64,000 nt of DNA from Rhynochetos jubatus (taxonomy: Eukaryota > Chordata > Aves > Eurypygiformes > Rhynochetidae), in the NCBI GenBank assembly GCA_027574665.1, contig CM050649.1, positions 65,562,150-65,626,149 on the forward strand. The letters run 5' to 3'. The position numbers and the translations under genes were made by a program. Below, piece by piece: positions 23,501 to 36,649 of the stretch. Positions within the stretch are counted from its first letter, which is position 1. Each line of letters starts with the position of its first letter. The notes below the pieces were generated by a model. It saw nothing but the letters and a program-made list of their open reading frames with translations, ran no database searches and was not told the DNA's origin.

Positions 23501-25522
23501 CCCACTTGGCAATGGTGAAGTCTTAGCTCATTTCCTTATTCTCCTTTTGCTCAGTCACAGTTCAGCTAAGCTGCTCAGTGTATATTCTAAGTAAAAGAAG
23601 AAATGGTGGATCTAGACATTTATTTTTCCCCATTTAAAAGTAACTCCTGAAAAGTTCCAAGAATTATTTAAAAATAGCACTTTGTCTCAATAGAAATTTG
23701 ATATCTATTTTTTCTTTTAAAATATTGTCATTGCTGATCCAAGGACTATATAACTTGAGGTTTAGGACCTGTACCTACTATTATTTTTGTATTTTTAAGA
23801 GGTTATAATAACGCCAACTACAGCATCTTTCTAACCACATCTTCCAAGTGTGTAGTGATTTCTGTAATTCAGAAGTTTAGTCATGACACAATATGGAATT
23901 CAAGAGAAAAACTACTCAGTGTAGACATCAGCATTGCATTGACAATGTGGGCAATGTTGGGGGACACTGACAAATCTGCAGGAGAACAAGTGCCCTGTAA
24001 TTCATGTGAACAGGACAGATATTAAAAGGTCAGATGTTACAGTCAGAAAGGAGTTTCTAAAAAATATAATTTTTGTCTCTGCAATTACATTTCCAGTAGA
24101 CCCTTCCACTTTGATCAGGCACTGGATTGATTATGACGGTTCCAATTTTGCTTTAATTTTAGCAAATTGTTTTGCTATTACATTGTTAGACCAGAGGAAG
24201 ATTCTGCCATCCAGTGGTGAAAAACCACTCTTTCACTTTAAGGCCACAGTTTATACAAAAAACATGCTACACCTTTAACGTTTGGGCTGCTGTAAGAACT
24301 TCTCTTGTTCCTGGACCAACGAAGACTATAATTTTAAGGGGAGTACATGTACACTGGTAAAACTTGTTGGGACGCAATGTGCACACAGACTGTGCTTGTT
24401 GTTGACACCTGTTGACTTTGTTCTCTCATTAGCTCACTTGATCTCATTACGCAGCACAGCTTAGGACATTCGTGTGGCATGCCTATCATGCATCAGCAGC
24501 GCACATTTGGACAAGTCCTGGGCTGGAGTAGTCCTGCCACCAGCCTGTGCCACAGGCCCCACGATGGAGAGAAGATCACGTGTGGAAATGTCTTCTCTCG
24601 GGCAGCAGAGAGCAGGGCAGCCTCTAGCCAAGGCCATTAGCTACCTGACCATGTTCATCAGCAGCAGACCACGTCAGGAGTCGGTCTTGGGCCATTTATA
24701 AAAAAGACACTTAACAACATGAAAATGGGTATTGCATTTTCCCAATAATTAACGGCTGCATCCCAGTTTAGTAACACACATAATCTAAGGCAGAGATGGA
24801 CCTTTGCCGCTTCAGAAACTGGAGGAGATGGATCCATGGTGACTGCCCTCCTCTCAACCTATTGGCAGCTTCAGTGCCTTCCATGCAACTTCTCTGAGCT
24901 GCACCGGGAACGTGGATCCCAGTCGTACCTGTGCTGAAAGGGCATAGGGGCCTTACTATTCAGTCTATGGTATTTAAGGAAACAGCTGTTTTTAGAAAGT
25001 AGCAAGTGGCAGAAGGGGAGCACTGTGCACCCATGGTGTGAGGGTGAACCACCCGTGAACCATGTGAGTAGCCATCTCCTGAAGTAGGCCAAGCAGGAGA
25101 AGGGGAAGAAGAAAGCTGAAAGAATCAATGCAGGAGGTGAAAACAGCATTAGTCAGAGCTGCCATGGTACCCAGTGCTGGGACAAGGCCCAGATCCCACA
25201 AGCCTGACACCCCGAGGGCAGCTGCAAGAGCAGATGAAGTTTTCTTCGACCCCCAGAGCAGAGGGAGATTGCTCGCACTTTCTTAGGATGCGATGTAGTA
25301 GCCAGGGGACATACAGAACCACTGGTAGCAGGTGAGGAAAGTGTATTTCTGCCTGGTACCAGTACTGCCATGGTCCTAAATACCCTTACCAGGCAATTTG
25401 TTTTACCAGATCTGGCCCCAGGAGGTTCACCCATTTTGGATATCCCCAAGAACTAGGTGAGCTAGCCCTGGGCCTAAAGTTCTTGAGCAAATGATTAACA
25501 GAAAAATAACTTTAATATGCTT
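20596..25522. other. Unique AT-rich noncoding DNA, no gene seen
   Basis: Nearly 5 kb with no recognised repeat family. Open frames are at most 117 codons and show no domains. An inverted repeat with 7-bp arms 'tgtcatt'/'aatgaca' lies at 21434-21454. The stretch 22900-24300 is notably AT-rich. Confidence 0.5.
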
Positions 25523-26068
25523 TGTCATGGTTTAACCCCAGACAGCAATCAAGCACCACACAGCCGCTCGCTCACCACCCCCACAGCAGAATGGGATAGA
25601 GGATTGGAAAGGTGAAAGTCAGAAAACAAGGAATTCATTCACTGCTGCCCATGGCAGGCAGGTGTTCACCACCGCAGGCAGGTGTTCAACCATCTTCAGA
25701 AAAGCAGGGCTCCATCAGGCCTAATGGCTACTTGGGAAGACAAATGCCATCTCTCAATATATTCCACCCTTCCTTCTTCTCCCAGCTTTATATGCTGAGC
25801 ATGACACCCTATGGTATGGAATATCCCTCTGGTCAGCTGGGGTCAGCTGTCCTGGCTGTGTCCCCTCCCAGCTTCTCATGCACTCCCAGCCCACTCTCTG
25901 GTGGGGTGGTGTGAGAGGCAGAGAAGGCCTTGACTCTGTGTCAGCACTGCTCAGCAGGAACTGACACATCCCTGTGTTATTAACACTGTTTACAGCACAG
26001 ACCCAAAACACAGGCCGGTACTGGGTACTGTGAAGAACATTAACTCTCTCCCAGCCCAAACCAGCACA
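25523..26068 (+). mobile_element. Solo LTR of an avian endogenous retrovirus
   Basis: Begins with TG in 'tgtcatggtttaacccc' and ends near 'aaaccagcaca', the TG...CA ends of an LTR. Inside are 'cttgggaagacaaatgcc', 'agctttatatgctgagca' (TATA-like, near 25788), 'tatggtatggaatatccctc', 'aaggccttgactctgtg' and 'cctgtgttattaacactgtt', an arrangement I recall from LTRs abundant in many bird genomes. It is about 546 bp long. No gag, pol or env sequence flanks it, so it is a solo LTR left by recombination between two LTRs. An internal 20-bp-period duplication of 'gcaggcaggtgttca' occurs at 25654 and 25674. I could not confirm a target-site duplication. Confidence 0.9.
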
Positions 26069-28961
26069 CCCTTAAATGTAAGAACTCCTAGTACTTTGCA
26101 TATTGCATTCACTTACCATTTTCTTCTTATCCTAAGAGCAACAACAAGCTGTCTGCACCTTTCTGTGCACTTATCTGTAAGAAATATCTTTGAGTATCCT
26201 TTTGACATCCAAATTTGTATGTTGGAAGAGTACTCGGAGCCATCTTTAGGTGGAAGACAACAGCAGCATGGGTGCACAGACCACTCAAGTACCTCCTTTC
26301 CTCTGAGGGGATCATAGAGCTGCACCAGCTCTTGTTAGAAGGGACAGCTCTGGTGTCTCTGCACTGGGAGCAGGAGGAACTGTGGCAGCAGCAGTTGTGG
26401 GACATGCCTCACAGATTAAGACACTCCAGTTTAGGTGTTTTCATATAGTTCTGAAGAGCAATTGTACTGACCAGATGTAGACATGTCTTTTAGGGTGCTC
26501 TGGGCAGTCCTCAGACTTGAGAAGATCTCTATTGCCAACAAGAGGACTCGAGCTGCCACCCTTGCAGGAGGCACCTGTGCGTGGGCACATAAATTTACAT
26601 GTCCAGGTTTGGATCCTGACAAAGGTCCCAATGGCCATTGGGGCTGGATTGCATAAATGCATCTGGCAGACCTCTACTTGCAGGGGTCCGTAAGGGGGAA
26701 CCCCTCAACTATGAGGCATAGGGATTATGGGACTATTCGGCCTTTCCAAGGCAGGGCAACCGCTGTCAGGACTGCATCTATGGACTTGTTACCTCTCTAT
26801 GTTAACACACTGTGCTCCATATGGCGGGAGCTTTCTGAAGCTTTCTTTTCACATGCAACCTCTTGAAATATTGATCGGGAGAGGGCTGAATTTGCTCACC
26901 TGTCAGTAGGAGAGCTGTAAGTGGGTGGACTGAAGACTGCTTAGCGCTCTCAGGCAATACCTGTCAAAGAAACTATTTTTCAAGACAAAAAAGTACATTC
27001 ATGTTGACTTTTACATGTGTGTGCGTAAAAGAAAATCATTCCTTGGACCGAATTTGGCTTTAGGGATGATGAACTGTTCTGGCAGAAAACTGATAGCCCT
27101 TACCTTAAAAAAAAATGAGATTGTGAAACTTCAGCATGGTATCAGTTTTTCCTTTCTAATGCATTGTAATCCAAGGGTTTGACTTGGTTTTATTTTGGAT
27201 TCAGATTTAGCAAACACATTCACTGCAGGAAGAAAACAGTATTATAAGCAAAAATTGAACTAGTTAAAGAAAAAACACAATTGACGGTTCTTTCCCATCT
27301 AGTATCCAAGTAGATAAACAATGAATGTATGAAGAAATTCTATTTTAGATAGATGAAATCCCTTCTTCAACCATGCTTACTTGGGATCCAGTTTCATTTA
27401 CACAAAGAGAGACTAAAATCACAGGCACAAGCTTTTTCTCTGCACAGAAGCAAATCCCCCTGCAGCAGATACGCTTTACAAGAGAACTGCATCTCCCAAA
27501 GACATTTTTGGCTGTGGTATTCCCTTTTTCCACAAGGTGCTGTTCATACTGAGCATTATTCCTGCAACTTTATGCTCACAAGACAGGTTCTTTTGATTAA
27601 AGTTATACATATGCTTAATCAAGTACAGAATAAGACAGCCTTTATTCACTATTTTTATAAAGCAATTATGAATGACTCACTTGCATGTGATTTGTTCAGT
27701 AAGAATTATGAGCCTTTTACCTCTCTTCTGGTAAGGTGAGAAAGCTTTGCTTTTTGATTTATAGTTGTTTTCTTGGAAGGACTGGTTCCATGGGCAACTG
27801 ATCAAATACTTGTCTATTTCCATATCCAATATTTTTGAGGTCTGCCCTCTCCCTCCCCTGTGAGTGATGACCCTGCTCCCCGGAGTAGTTCAGCCCCTGT
27901 CAGACCAGCATCAGATCTGCCTGGACGCTGGGCACAGCCTGAGAAAAGCACAGCAAAAGACACTCATGGCTGGGTTTGGACCTACTTCATGCAGCTTTCC
28001 TTGTCAAGCAAAGGGCAATGCAGCTCGCAGGAGAAATTGCAGAACCAGAGTTACTGCTGGCAGATGCCATCAGTGTCAGCAGAATTACACCCCCAGGGAA
28101 CTTAAACCTTTCAGAAGTGGCAGATATGTAAAAGATTATTTTGAGAAGGTTTCTCAAAGGGAAACATTACTCAGAACACTTGATACTCCCTGTTTCTAAG
28201 AAGTCAGGAAAATCTGAATTCCAGAAATGGGTTATTTCCTCTTTAGGGAAAAATGAGCTGGCAAAGATGCTGGATACCAGGGAGGGAAAGCAGACAAATA
28301 TTGGTATTATTTTGTCTGAATAGCGTTGATGCCCAGAGGAATTGCTTTATTTCTGGACTACTAGCAGTGGAGTTAGATCAAATGGAATTTTTAAAGGAAC
28401 TGAGTAGGAAATGTGAAACAATGGCCGCCTTAACACTCCAACAAAAGCTGAAACCCTCATCCTGCTAGCTTTGGTGACATTGCTGTTCTACCAGGGTGAG
28501 ATGCTGGAGATCAAAGGGTCCTCATGCATCCCAAAATCTGCTTTACTGGGAGCAAGGAGGAAGCTGAGCTGTCAGTGGGGCTGCTCTACCAGGGGTCCAA
28601 ATGAAGCCACTGAGATACTGATGGAGAAATAGTGAGCTCATCCCCAACAACGTGACAATCTAGTATAAAAACGTGACATTCTGTAAAGCTGCTGTAGAGC
28701 TAAATGACACTCCATTTCCACTCATTAACAGTATAAAATGATACATACAATCACAAGAAAAAGTGTCACCAGAGTTTAAAAAGAAAAGCTGGAGGAAGAC
28801 TGTTCCTTCAGAAAGGTGAAATAGGCTCAGAGAGGATGGAGATTAATGCTGCCAGTGACTGGGGGCCACCCTTTCCCCAGGTGCTAGCAACTAGTTTCAA
28901 AGCCTAGCAAGGAGATGGAGGAAGGGTGAGAAAGCAGAAAAGCTAAAACAACAATGATCTA
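26069..28961. other. Unique noncoding DNA, no gene seen
   Basis: No repeat family or coding region recognised. Open frames are at most 128 codons (27353-27739, plus), without a domain. Confidence 0.5.
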
Positions 28962-29496
28962 CTCTGCTCTTGTGAGAACCCACCTGCAGTGCTGCATCCA
29001 GCTCTGGGGCCCCCCAACATCAGAAGGATATCGACTGGTTGGAGCGAGTCCAGAGGAGGCCACAAAGATGCTCACAGGGCTGGAGCACCTCTGCTGCAAA
29101 GAAAGGCTGAGAGAATTGCACTTGGTCAGTCTGGAGAAGAGTCTGGGGAGACCTTATAGAACCTTCCAATACCTGAAGAGGCCTGCAAGAAAGCTGGAGG
29201 GGTCTTTTTACAAGGGCATGTAGGGATAGAACTAGGGGTAATGGGTTTAAATTCAAAGTGGGGAGATTTAGATTGGATATCAGGAAGAAATTCTTCATGG
29301 AGACGATGGTGAGGCAGTGGCACAGGTTGCCCAGAGAAGCTGTGGGTGCCCCATCCCTGGCAGTGTTCCAGGCCAGGCTGGATGAGGCTCTGAGCAACCT
29401 GGTCTAGTGGAGGGTGTCCCTGCCCATGGCAGGGGGTTGGAACTGGATGATCTTTAAGGTCCCTTCCAACCCAAACCGTTCTGTGATTCTATGTTT
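28962..29496 (+). mobile_element. CR1 LINE, longest young-type copy in window
   Basis: About 535 bp covering the C-terminal part of CR1 ORF2 plus the 3' UTR. It opens with the segment encoding 'YSALVRTHLQCCIQLWGP', passes 'GLEHLCCKERLRELHLVSLE' and continues through 'aggggtaatgggtttaaatt', 'ttagattggatatcaggaag' and 'gaggcagtggcacaggttgc' to the 3' UTR block 'gggttggaactggatgatct' and terminal 'gattctatg'. The frame is broken near 29130-29220, where it shifts and meets a stop at 29221-29223. It therefore encodes no functional protein and lacks the catalytic reverse-transcriptase motifs. The 5' end is truncated as usual for CR1. Confidence 0.95.
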
Positions 29497-32400
29497 CAAA
29501 GTGAAGAATGCCACCTGATCAGCCAGTGAAGGGAAAACTCTGGACTGCTCCATGTTTCTGCTGATTTCCACAAAGTGCTGACAGGCCTGTGCTTTCTGCT
29601 CCCCTTCGCTCCAAGCTCATTGGCATTGGACTGTCTTCCCTAATTCACTTTTCTAGTGTAACCTCATGGAAATGTGGGATGGGGTATAACACAGAATGAT
29701 AAGTGCTTGCACCTTGCTGAATTTTTGTTTTCAGGATACCCTTCAACATATGGACACAGACAAATGCTGACGCTGCTTTCTCTTTAGCAATGGTTAGTTA
29801 TGGTTTACACAGAAACTGAGTCTCAGCACCATTGCAACAGACATCACCTGAAGCACAGCATATATTCTCATCACTGCAACATGCAAGCCTGTGCTGACAA
29901 TCAAACACTTCTGCAACCTTCTTTGCCATCAGTGAGAGGTCTCGACCATAAATACCAAACTTGATCCAAATATCCACAAAATCTTAAGCTGCTTAAATCT
30001 GTTGTTTTGTTCAAATCAGTTTTATACTGCAGATTTCAGATCAGCTAATTGATATGATTTTTCCCAGATGGAGAATGGTGTTTCTATCCATTCCGTAGCA
30101 AGTAACTCTACAACTCTGTCATTTGCCAAAAGTAATGTACATCCCATCCATAAAGAAACCAGATAAGAGGAGGAAATTATATGTTTACAGGTGTGAGCTG
30201 ATTGGTTGTGAGAAGAGCTTGGATGTGAGATGATGTTTCCACAGCAGGCAGATGTGTGTTACAGTTATGACAAACTCACGATAGAAGTGGGCAAAATATT
30301 GTAACAGTGAAAGTAATTACCCATTGGGGGGAAAAAAAATACCGGAGTATGTCTTTAAATCTGGAGCTGTTGAAGTGAGACCAGCTATCTTTCCAAAATG
30401 ATTGGGTTTAGCTGAGGTGAGTAGGAGTTTTTAAGTAAGTATATTAAGCATTCAAAATGGCCTTTCTGGATTTAAAATCTATCAGTTTCTATTAGGAGCA
30501 TTGGCTTTCACAGACTGCTGACTTTATGATAAACTCTCTGCTGGGTCTCGAATTCTTCATGTTTGGTCTAGGGGACAACATTGTTCATATATTAATTTTG
30601 AAAGAAAGCTTACAGCTGACTAAAAATTGAAGGAATAAAATATGCTTTCAGCTTTAAAAAAAAAAAAAAAGAAAAAAGAAACAAAAACCACACATACACA
30701 AAACACACACAAAACAATAAATCAGTTTCCTCTGTTGAGACTCTTTGCTCAGCCACAACACTAATGGCTAATTTATGTAGCAGAGACTGTGTCTCCCAGA
30801 GAGTCAGATTATTCAATTCCTTAAGAGAAGATACACCAAGTTAGGTGTAAGTTCCACCAAGGAAGTTAGGTGGGAAGAGCCAAGCAGGCACCCAGAGTAT
30901 ATCCAGAGTACCCCAGTGCAGCTATACTGCACAAACCATTCTGGAACACCAGCTCTCTACCCCTCATCCTGAGTCTCACCAATCTCACCCTTGCACCAGT
31001 TGCAGCTCTTGACCACAAATGCAAGGTCACTGGTGACATTACCCACCAGCATCTCTTAGCATATGGAGGGAAGGGGGAAAGCCAAGCCAGACTCCAAACC
31101 CCTGAGCTGGCTGCCTCCCGATCTCAGTATGGTTACTGGGATGGACCGCCTGGTCCCAGCAGGGACAGACCCCCAGGGAAGTGGGATGCTGAGGCCCCAG
31201 AGAAAAGCTGGCTGTACTGCACCCCTTTGGCCAAGACAGAGCTGTGGGAGAACTGAAATATTGGAGAATGTCCAGGTTTGTGACCAGACTGCACCCATGT
31301 CAGGTAGGTCCTTGGTGGTGAACAATGGACACCATCCACCCTTCCCTACGGAGGCTTTGCAGGAGTCAAAACATAAAAAAATAACAATTTGTAAAACCAC
31401 CCACATTCCTAATTAGCAATGCCAAACATAGTGCAGCAGAGCCTGCTTTAACCTTCTCTTCTCCAATATTCTTCATTTATTAGGTCTTTACTTTTTCATC
31501 TTTATGAGAAATATCCCAATCTCTTTGGTGGCAATAATTCCAAGTTTCAGTGTTTCGCTCCAAGGTGAAGCAAAAAAGCAAACAATTATTCTGTTCACTG
31601 ACGACTAGAAAAATAGCAAATCTTGTAAGAAACTCTAAGATTGAGATGGGACAGAATCCGTTTCCCTCTACATAAAAGATCGATTGGAAAAATAATCTCC
31701 TTAAAACAGCATATCTGTCACTTGTTTTTTTTTTCATTTTCTGGAGTTCTCTTCAGATTCTTATTGGGACTGTGGTTGCTTACGGTACAAGGACAATGTC
31801 ATTTGCCACAGATGAACAACCCTTTTCATCCTGTAGGGCAAATTCCGTCCTTGTAAACGGATACATCTCCCTTTTTATTTTCTTTTTTTTTTTTTTCTCC
31901 AACATGCCTGCTGCTTACTACAGGATTGCACTTGGCCCTTTGTCTTTAAATACGAGGCTGCTTGCTTGACTGATTGCTGAGGAATTTATGTACACATTAC
32001 AAAAGCCATTTCACTTTATATGGGTTAGCTGGGAATGTCCAGATGGGAATTGTATTCCTCCCTAGCCATCACCTTTTCTTCTTTTTTCATCTTCTTTTCT
32101 TTATTTTCTCCTAACCCTATGACCCCCTACATCAAAAAGGAACACCCATTTCATCAAGCACTGTACAAATACACAGACAGTCTGTATGTCTACAATGCCC
32201 ACGGGATTTCTAAGGCTATGCAGATGAGCAGGGAGCTGAAGAGGCTTCTCCAGCACGATGTGGCTGGAAAATGCATGCAGCAACCTGTGTCTCTGGCTGT
32301 GCTGCTTCCTCTTGCTCCATGGACATGGTGAACCTTGGAGAGCTTCACTTAGCCAATTAGGTCCTTCAAGACCTGGCTGTGGTGAGAGAGCAATCTATTC

Positions 32401-35400
32401 TTGAGATTCATGATGATTTATTTAGGGTAGCCACAGAGTTGTCTCCCAGCTATTCAGGATTAGACACTGAATGTCTGGAACCGTTTATGTATTTTTTGGA
32501 AGTGTTTAATGGAAATTTGTAACCGACGTTCCAGGAGCAGGCTGTTCCTGATGTACATGGACTGAGAAATTGGATTTTACCAATTGCCTTGTTGTCCGTC
32601 ATGTTGGGTTTCCTACACATTTAATTTTTAGAGGTACATACAAGGAAGACGCAGAAATTTTATAAATAGTGACAGCAGTTCTCCTGACAGCAGACAGGTG
32701 CAGATAAATCATCATGACCCAAGAAAAAAACAAAAAAAGAGAGGTGATCAGTAGGAATACTGAAATACAAGGGCAGGAGCATATGTGCTATATCTTACAA
32801 CGGTACATATTTAAACACTAAATACAATTTTGGGCCAAGTTTGGGAGTTTTTTTACACAAAGGACTATTTTTTTCAAAAATCTAAGAAAGAGCAACCACT
32901 TGAAATTAAAGCTACACACATGGTTTCTCAAAATTTTGCTGAAAAGAAAAAAAAAGACTTACTGGTATAAGGGACCATGCTTATCTCCATATTTTTTGTG
33001 ATGAAAGCAATGATGTTAGCTGTTACAAACTTGCAGCATATAAGGAGTCCAAAAAATTGTTTCTGTACACTGTTCCTTTTGTTCTAGTTCAGTCAGCGAT
33101 CATCTTTTTTTCCTTTAATTTCTGTACATAGATTTTCTCAAAGTAGCATCTGTTTTGCCTTTTAAAAATTAACTGTGTAAGCACAACAAAATCAGAAAGA
33201 TGTCAAAGCTGTGGAATTTTCCCTTGCAACCACACAAAGCCGAGTTTTGGATGACTCTGTTGTGAGACGATGAATCATCTCAAGTCATGGAATTTGGGTT
33301 CAGGTTCACTAAGGTAGCTATTATGAAGCTCAGCAAATCTATATCCACCTCTGGTCTGTTGTTGCGCTTTTCAGATTTTGGTGGAGGGGTGTGTGTGGGA
33401 ACTTAATATCATTATTCAAATTTAAACTTTGCCAGTTACATATTTCAAAGCTTTCCTTAAATGATCCAGAAGTCCTGCCCTAAACCTTTGACAACTCTGA
33501 TCATCAAATCCAAACAGAGCAAAACTAAGAATTTGGGAACAAATGTTCTCAAAGACAAGTGTTAGCAGTCAGTAAAAGAGCTCTTAGATACAGTTCTCTG
33601 GGTAAATCTTGGCAGATGAACTTAATTAAGAGACGAAAACAATTAAATAGCAATGTGTGACAAAAATTGGCTAAACTAAAATTCTCTGTAAAATCTCCTT
33701 ATTAGGAAACAAGAGAATTATCATTCTGCTGTTTTCCACAGATGGAAGGATGGCCTCTTTCTGTCTGTGCTCATGGGGCAATATCAGCCTCTATTCACAG
33801 TGGTCCAGCTGGCAGCCCACAGATCATGGGATATTTCCATGTGCCCCCTGCCTTCTCCCAAAAAGCCTGACAGTGTTCAGGAGGAAAATGACGCTTCAGC
33901 AGCCAACGCATCCTCCTGCACATGCAGCACCAGGCATGGGGCTGGCCAGAAGCTATTGCCCTGGTGCCTGGGGGAAAAGGGGTGCAGGACACCCGTGTGC
34001 ATGCTCATGGCTCAGCACAGAGACAACCATTAGCTGCTTTTGTTGGCAAAAAAGGGTGTCTCAAAGGCAGCTCCAGCCACCACATCCGCCCAGCTTCTGA
34101 CCAGCTCATGACTCATTAGCTAACAGACAGATGTGTAGTGGGAAACAATTTGATCCTGCCCATTTTTCTCCAAAGTGACTGCTCCAGAGACACCAAGAAA
34201 TGTGCATCTGTTCTGATCCACATCATCCAATGACTTCTGGATTTCATTTTGGAAAGGATACTACCTTTCAAAGATAAATTAGATGGAAGGATTCTCCAGA
34301 AAACTTCTGGAACAAGCTCTTTTGGAGGATTGCTAGGCTTAGGGCAGCCCTGGGGCATGTTCTCTTCAGAAGGCCAGTGGCCAAGAAACCATACCAAAAA
34401 GCATTCCTGTGGGAAGCCCCTCAGCTATGAGTGGCTGGAGATCAGACAAAATGTCCAGTATGTCTTAGTCCCCCTCCCAAGGGATCCAGAATTAGCCACT
34501 CTTGGGGAATAATTGCTGCCCATGCAGGCCTGACCCAAAATGGTGATTTTTTAATGTTCATAAAGCAATAAGTAGTCAATGGTCAATGAAAGCAGCTTAC
34601 CTAAATGGCCAATGAAATAGAAAAATTCAGACAGACTTTTGTGGATATGGGGTAGTCTTATAATTCTTTGCAGTTATAATTCCAGTTTTACTGAGGTAGA
34701 AATTAATTTTAAAAATCAGCAAATCTAAAAGTTCCAGAAAAAGACAGTGAGAAGTAGCCTTGAAAAGAATAAACTATTGGATTGCAAATATCATTGTCAT
34801 CATCACTTTTAAATCTGGCAGGTAATTCCAGACATAGTGTCTAATACACTGAAGTCAGAAAGATTCCAGAACCTGCAGGGATATGAAAACTTCAGGGTGT
34901 TAATGTTTAAAGGAAGATAAGGAATATCCTGACTGTCCCCCCCACCAAAAAAAAACCAACCCAAAACCAATCGAAAACCAGAGAAAGAGAATTTATAGCA
35001 AGTGCCAAGCAATCCTTATGGCTCCCAAATCTTCCATGTACCATGTATAATAGGATTAACTTTAATTGCTTCCAGCCTATATCTAAAGATGAAGAACAGG
35101 ATACCAGCCGGTTGGAATAGAGCTACCTCACCAGCCATCATCTATTAAAAAACTCTCTGGTTCACACACCAATTGCACATAAATTGGGTACTTCTTGAGG
35201 TCCACTTCTTTACCTCACCAGCTGTCTTAGTATTTCATAAACCTCTGTCATCCCCAGAACCTGTGCTCAGGTTATTTCTTCTTCTCGTTTGGGCCTGTAT
35301 CCTGCAGAATCTGGGGTGTTCTGCTCTTGCATTGTGCCTAAGTGAGTGCTTGCCACAGTTAGGTCGGCAGTTTTCAAGTTGGGGGCCATGGTGGATCAGT

Positions 35401-36628
35401 GCCAGACTGCTCAGCGTCCTGCAGGACTAAGCCTTTTGTTAGAGCTCTGCCACTTTTTCACTGAATAATCTCTTCCTCCACAATGGACACTATTTGTTTC
35501 AGCTGTACTGCTTTCATCGTTAAATACTGCTCAGATTTAGCAGATAGCAGAACTACACCTTTGCCTGTACATATTGTGCAAACTAAAGAGAAAAGTAATT
35601 CTAGCGGATGAGTTCTCTTAGCCTGAAACCATTCTCTGCACTAGAAAATGTTTAAAAGAAGAAAAAACTGTAGAATGTAAATGGGTAACATTTTCTACTG
35701 CTGAAAACATTTCATATGACCTTATAAAAGGTCCTTTTTCCTCCTGGATGAACACCAATCTCACATATGCAATAGAATATTCATCCCTCTTAGAGTAATT
35801 TCTTTCTCAAAGAAATTTATCTTTTAATATTGCACTATGGATTCTTTTTCAGTAATAGAACTGCTGCTTTTTTCTGAAACTAGCAATAGATTGCAATCTG
35901 TCCCCCTGCTTTTATTTCTTTCCCTTTCTCCGAAAGTGTTTTACACCATAGCTGCTGCCACCTTAAAAAAGAAAAAACAACAAAACAAGTAGTAAGAAAT
36001 ATAGGAAGTGACTGGAGGATTAGAAAAGGACATCAGATGTCAAAAGCTCCTACATGTAGAGTGAAAATCCTCAGTCAGGTAAATGAATCTTGTCCCCTTG
36101 GACACCTCTTGGAAGGAGCATCCCATCCCATGCTTTCCTTCATCTTCTAATTTTGCCATGTAGGGAAGAGGGAGTGTCCATCAGCACAGCATTTCTCTGG
36201 CTCAGCCCATGTGACTGACCCTTTTCCACCCAAAGTCAACTTATCGCTCAAGCCAGACCCTTCCACATTCCAGTCTGTGGGATCGGTGTGCAGTTCAGGG
36301 AGCTACCGCAGGCACCTTGCACAGTGGATATAAAAGCAGAGCCTTTCTGTGCGTGAGGGATGATGTCTTTGCTCAGCAGTTGGCACAGCAGCGCTGGATA
36401 CTGCCTTCTGTTCTCTGCAGCTCTGAAAGATGGAAATCGTTGCCTCGCACTAGAGTGATGGTTCGACAGCCCTCTGCACTGCTCAGATAGGCATCTCAGA
36501 GCAGAGTGAAACAACCCAGCTTCCCAGTGCAGCTGAAGCCCTCAGACCGAGAGACTGGTAGGGAAAGAAACTTCAGGACTTGCAGAGATCCTCAGGGATC
36601 TCCAAGAGCAGAAGGTATCCCATATTTG
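29497..36628. other. Long repeat-poor noncoding stretch, no gene seen
   Basis: More than 7 kb without a recognised interspersed repeat or gene. Composition is AT-rich. Open frames are under 130 codons and mostly antisense pairs of one another (for example 31056-31416 on both strands). Simple sequence includes the A/CA-rich tract at 30656-30719 and a T run at 31883-31896. Low repeat content may mean old, constrained or simply quiet DNA. Confidence 0.5.
30656..30719 (+). repeat. Poly(A) followed by A/CA-rich simple sequence
   Basis: A run of 15 A (30656-30670) leads into A-rich sequence with CA dinucleotides ('acacatacac', 'aaacacacacaaaac'). It looks like a decayed microsatellite. Confidence 0.85.
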
Positions 36629-36649
36629 CACAGCATGATGCATGCTGTG
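36629..36649. repeat. 21-bp perfect-arm palindrome
   Basis: Arms 'cacagcatg' (36629-36637) and 'catgctgtg' (36641-36649) are exact reverse complements with a 3-base spacer. It reads as a compact dyad, such as a dimeric DNA-binding protein might use. That role is inference only. Confidence 0.85.
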
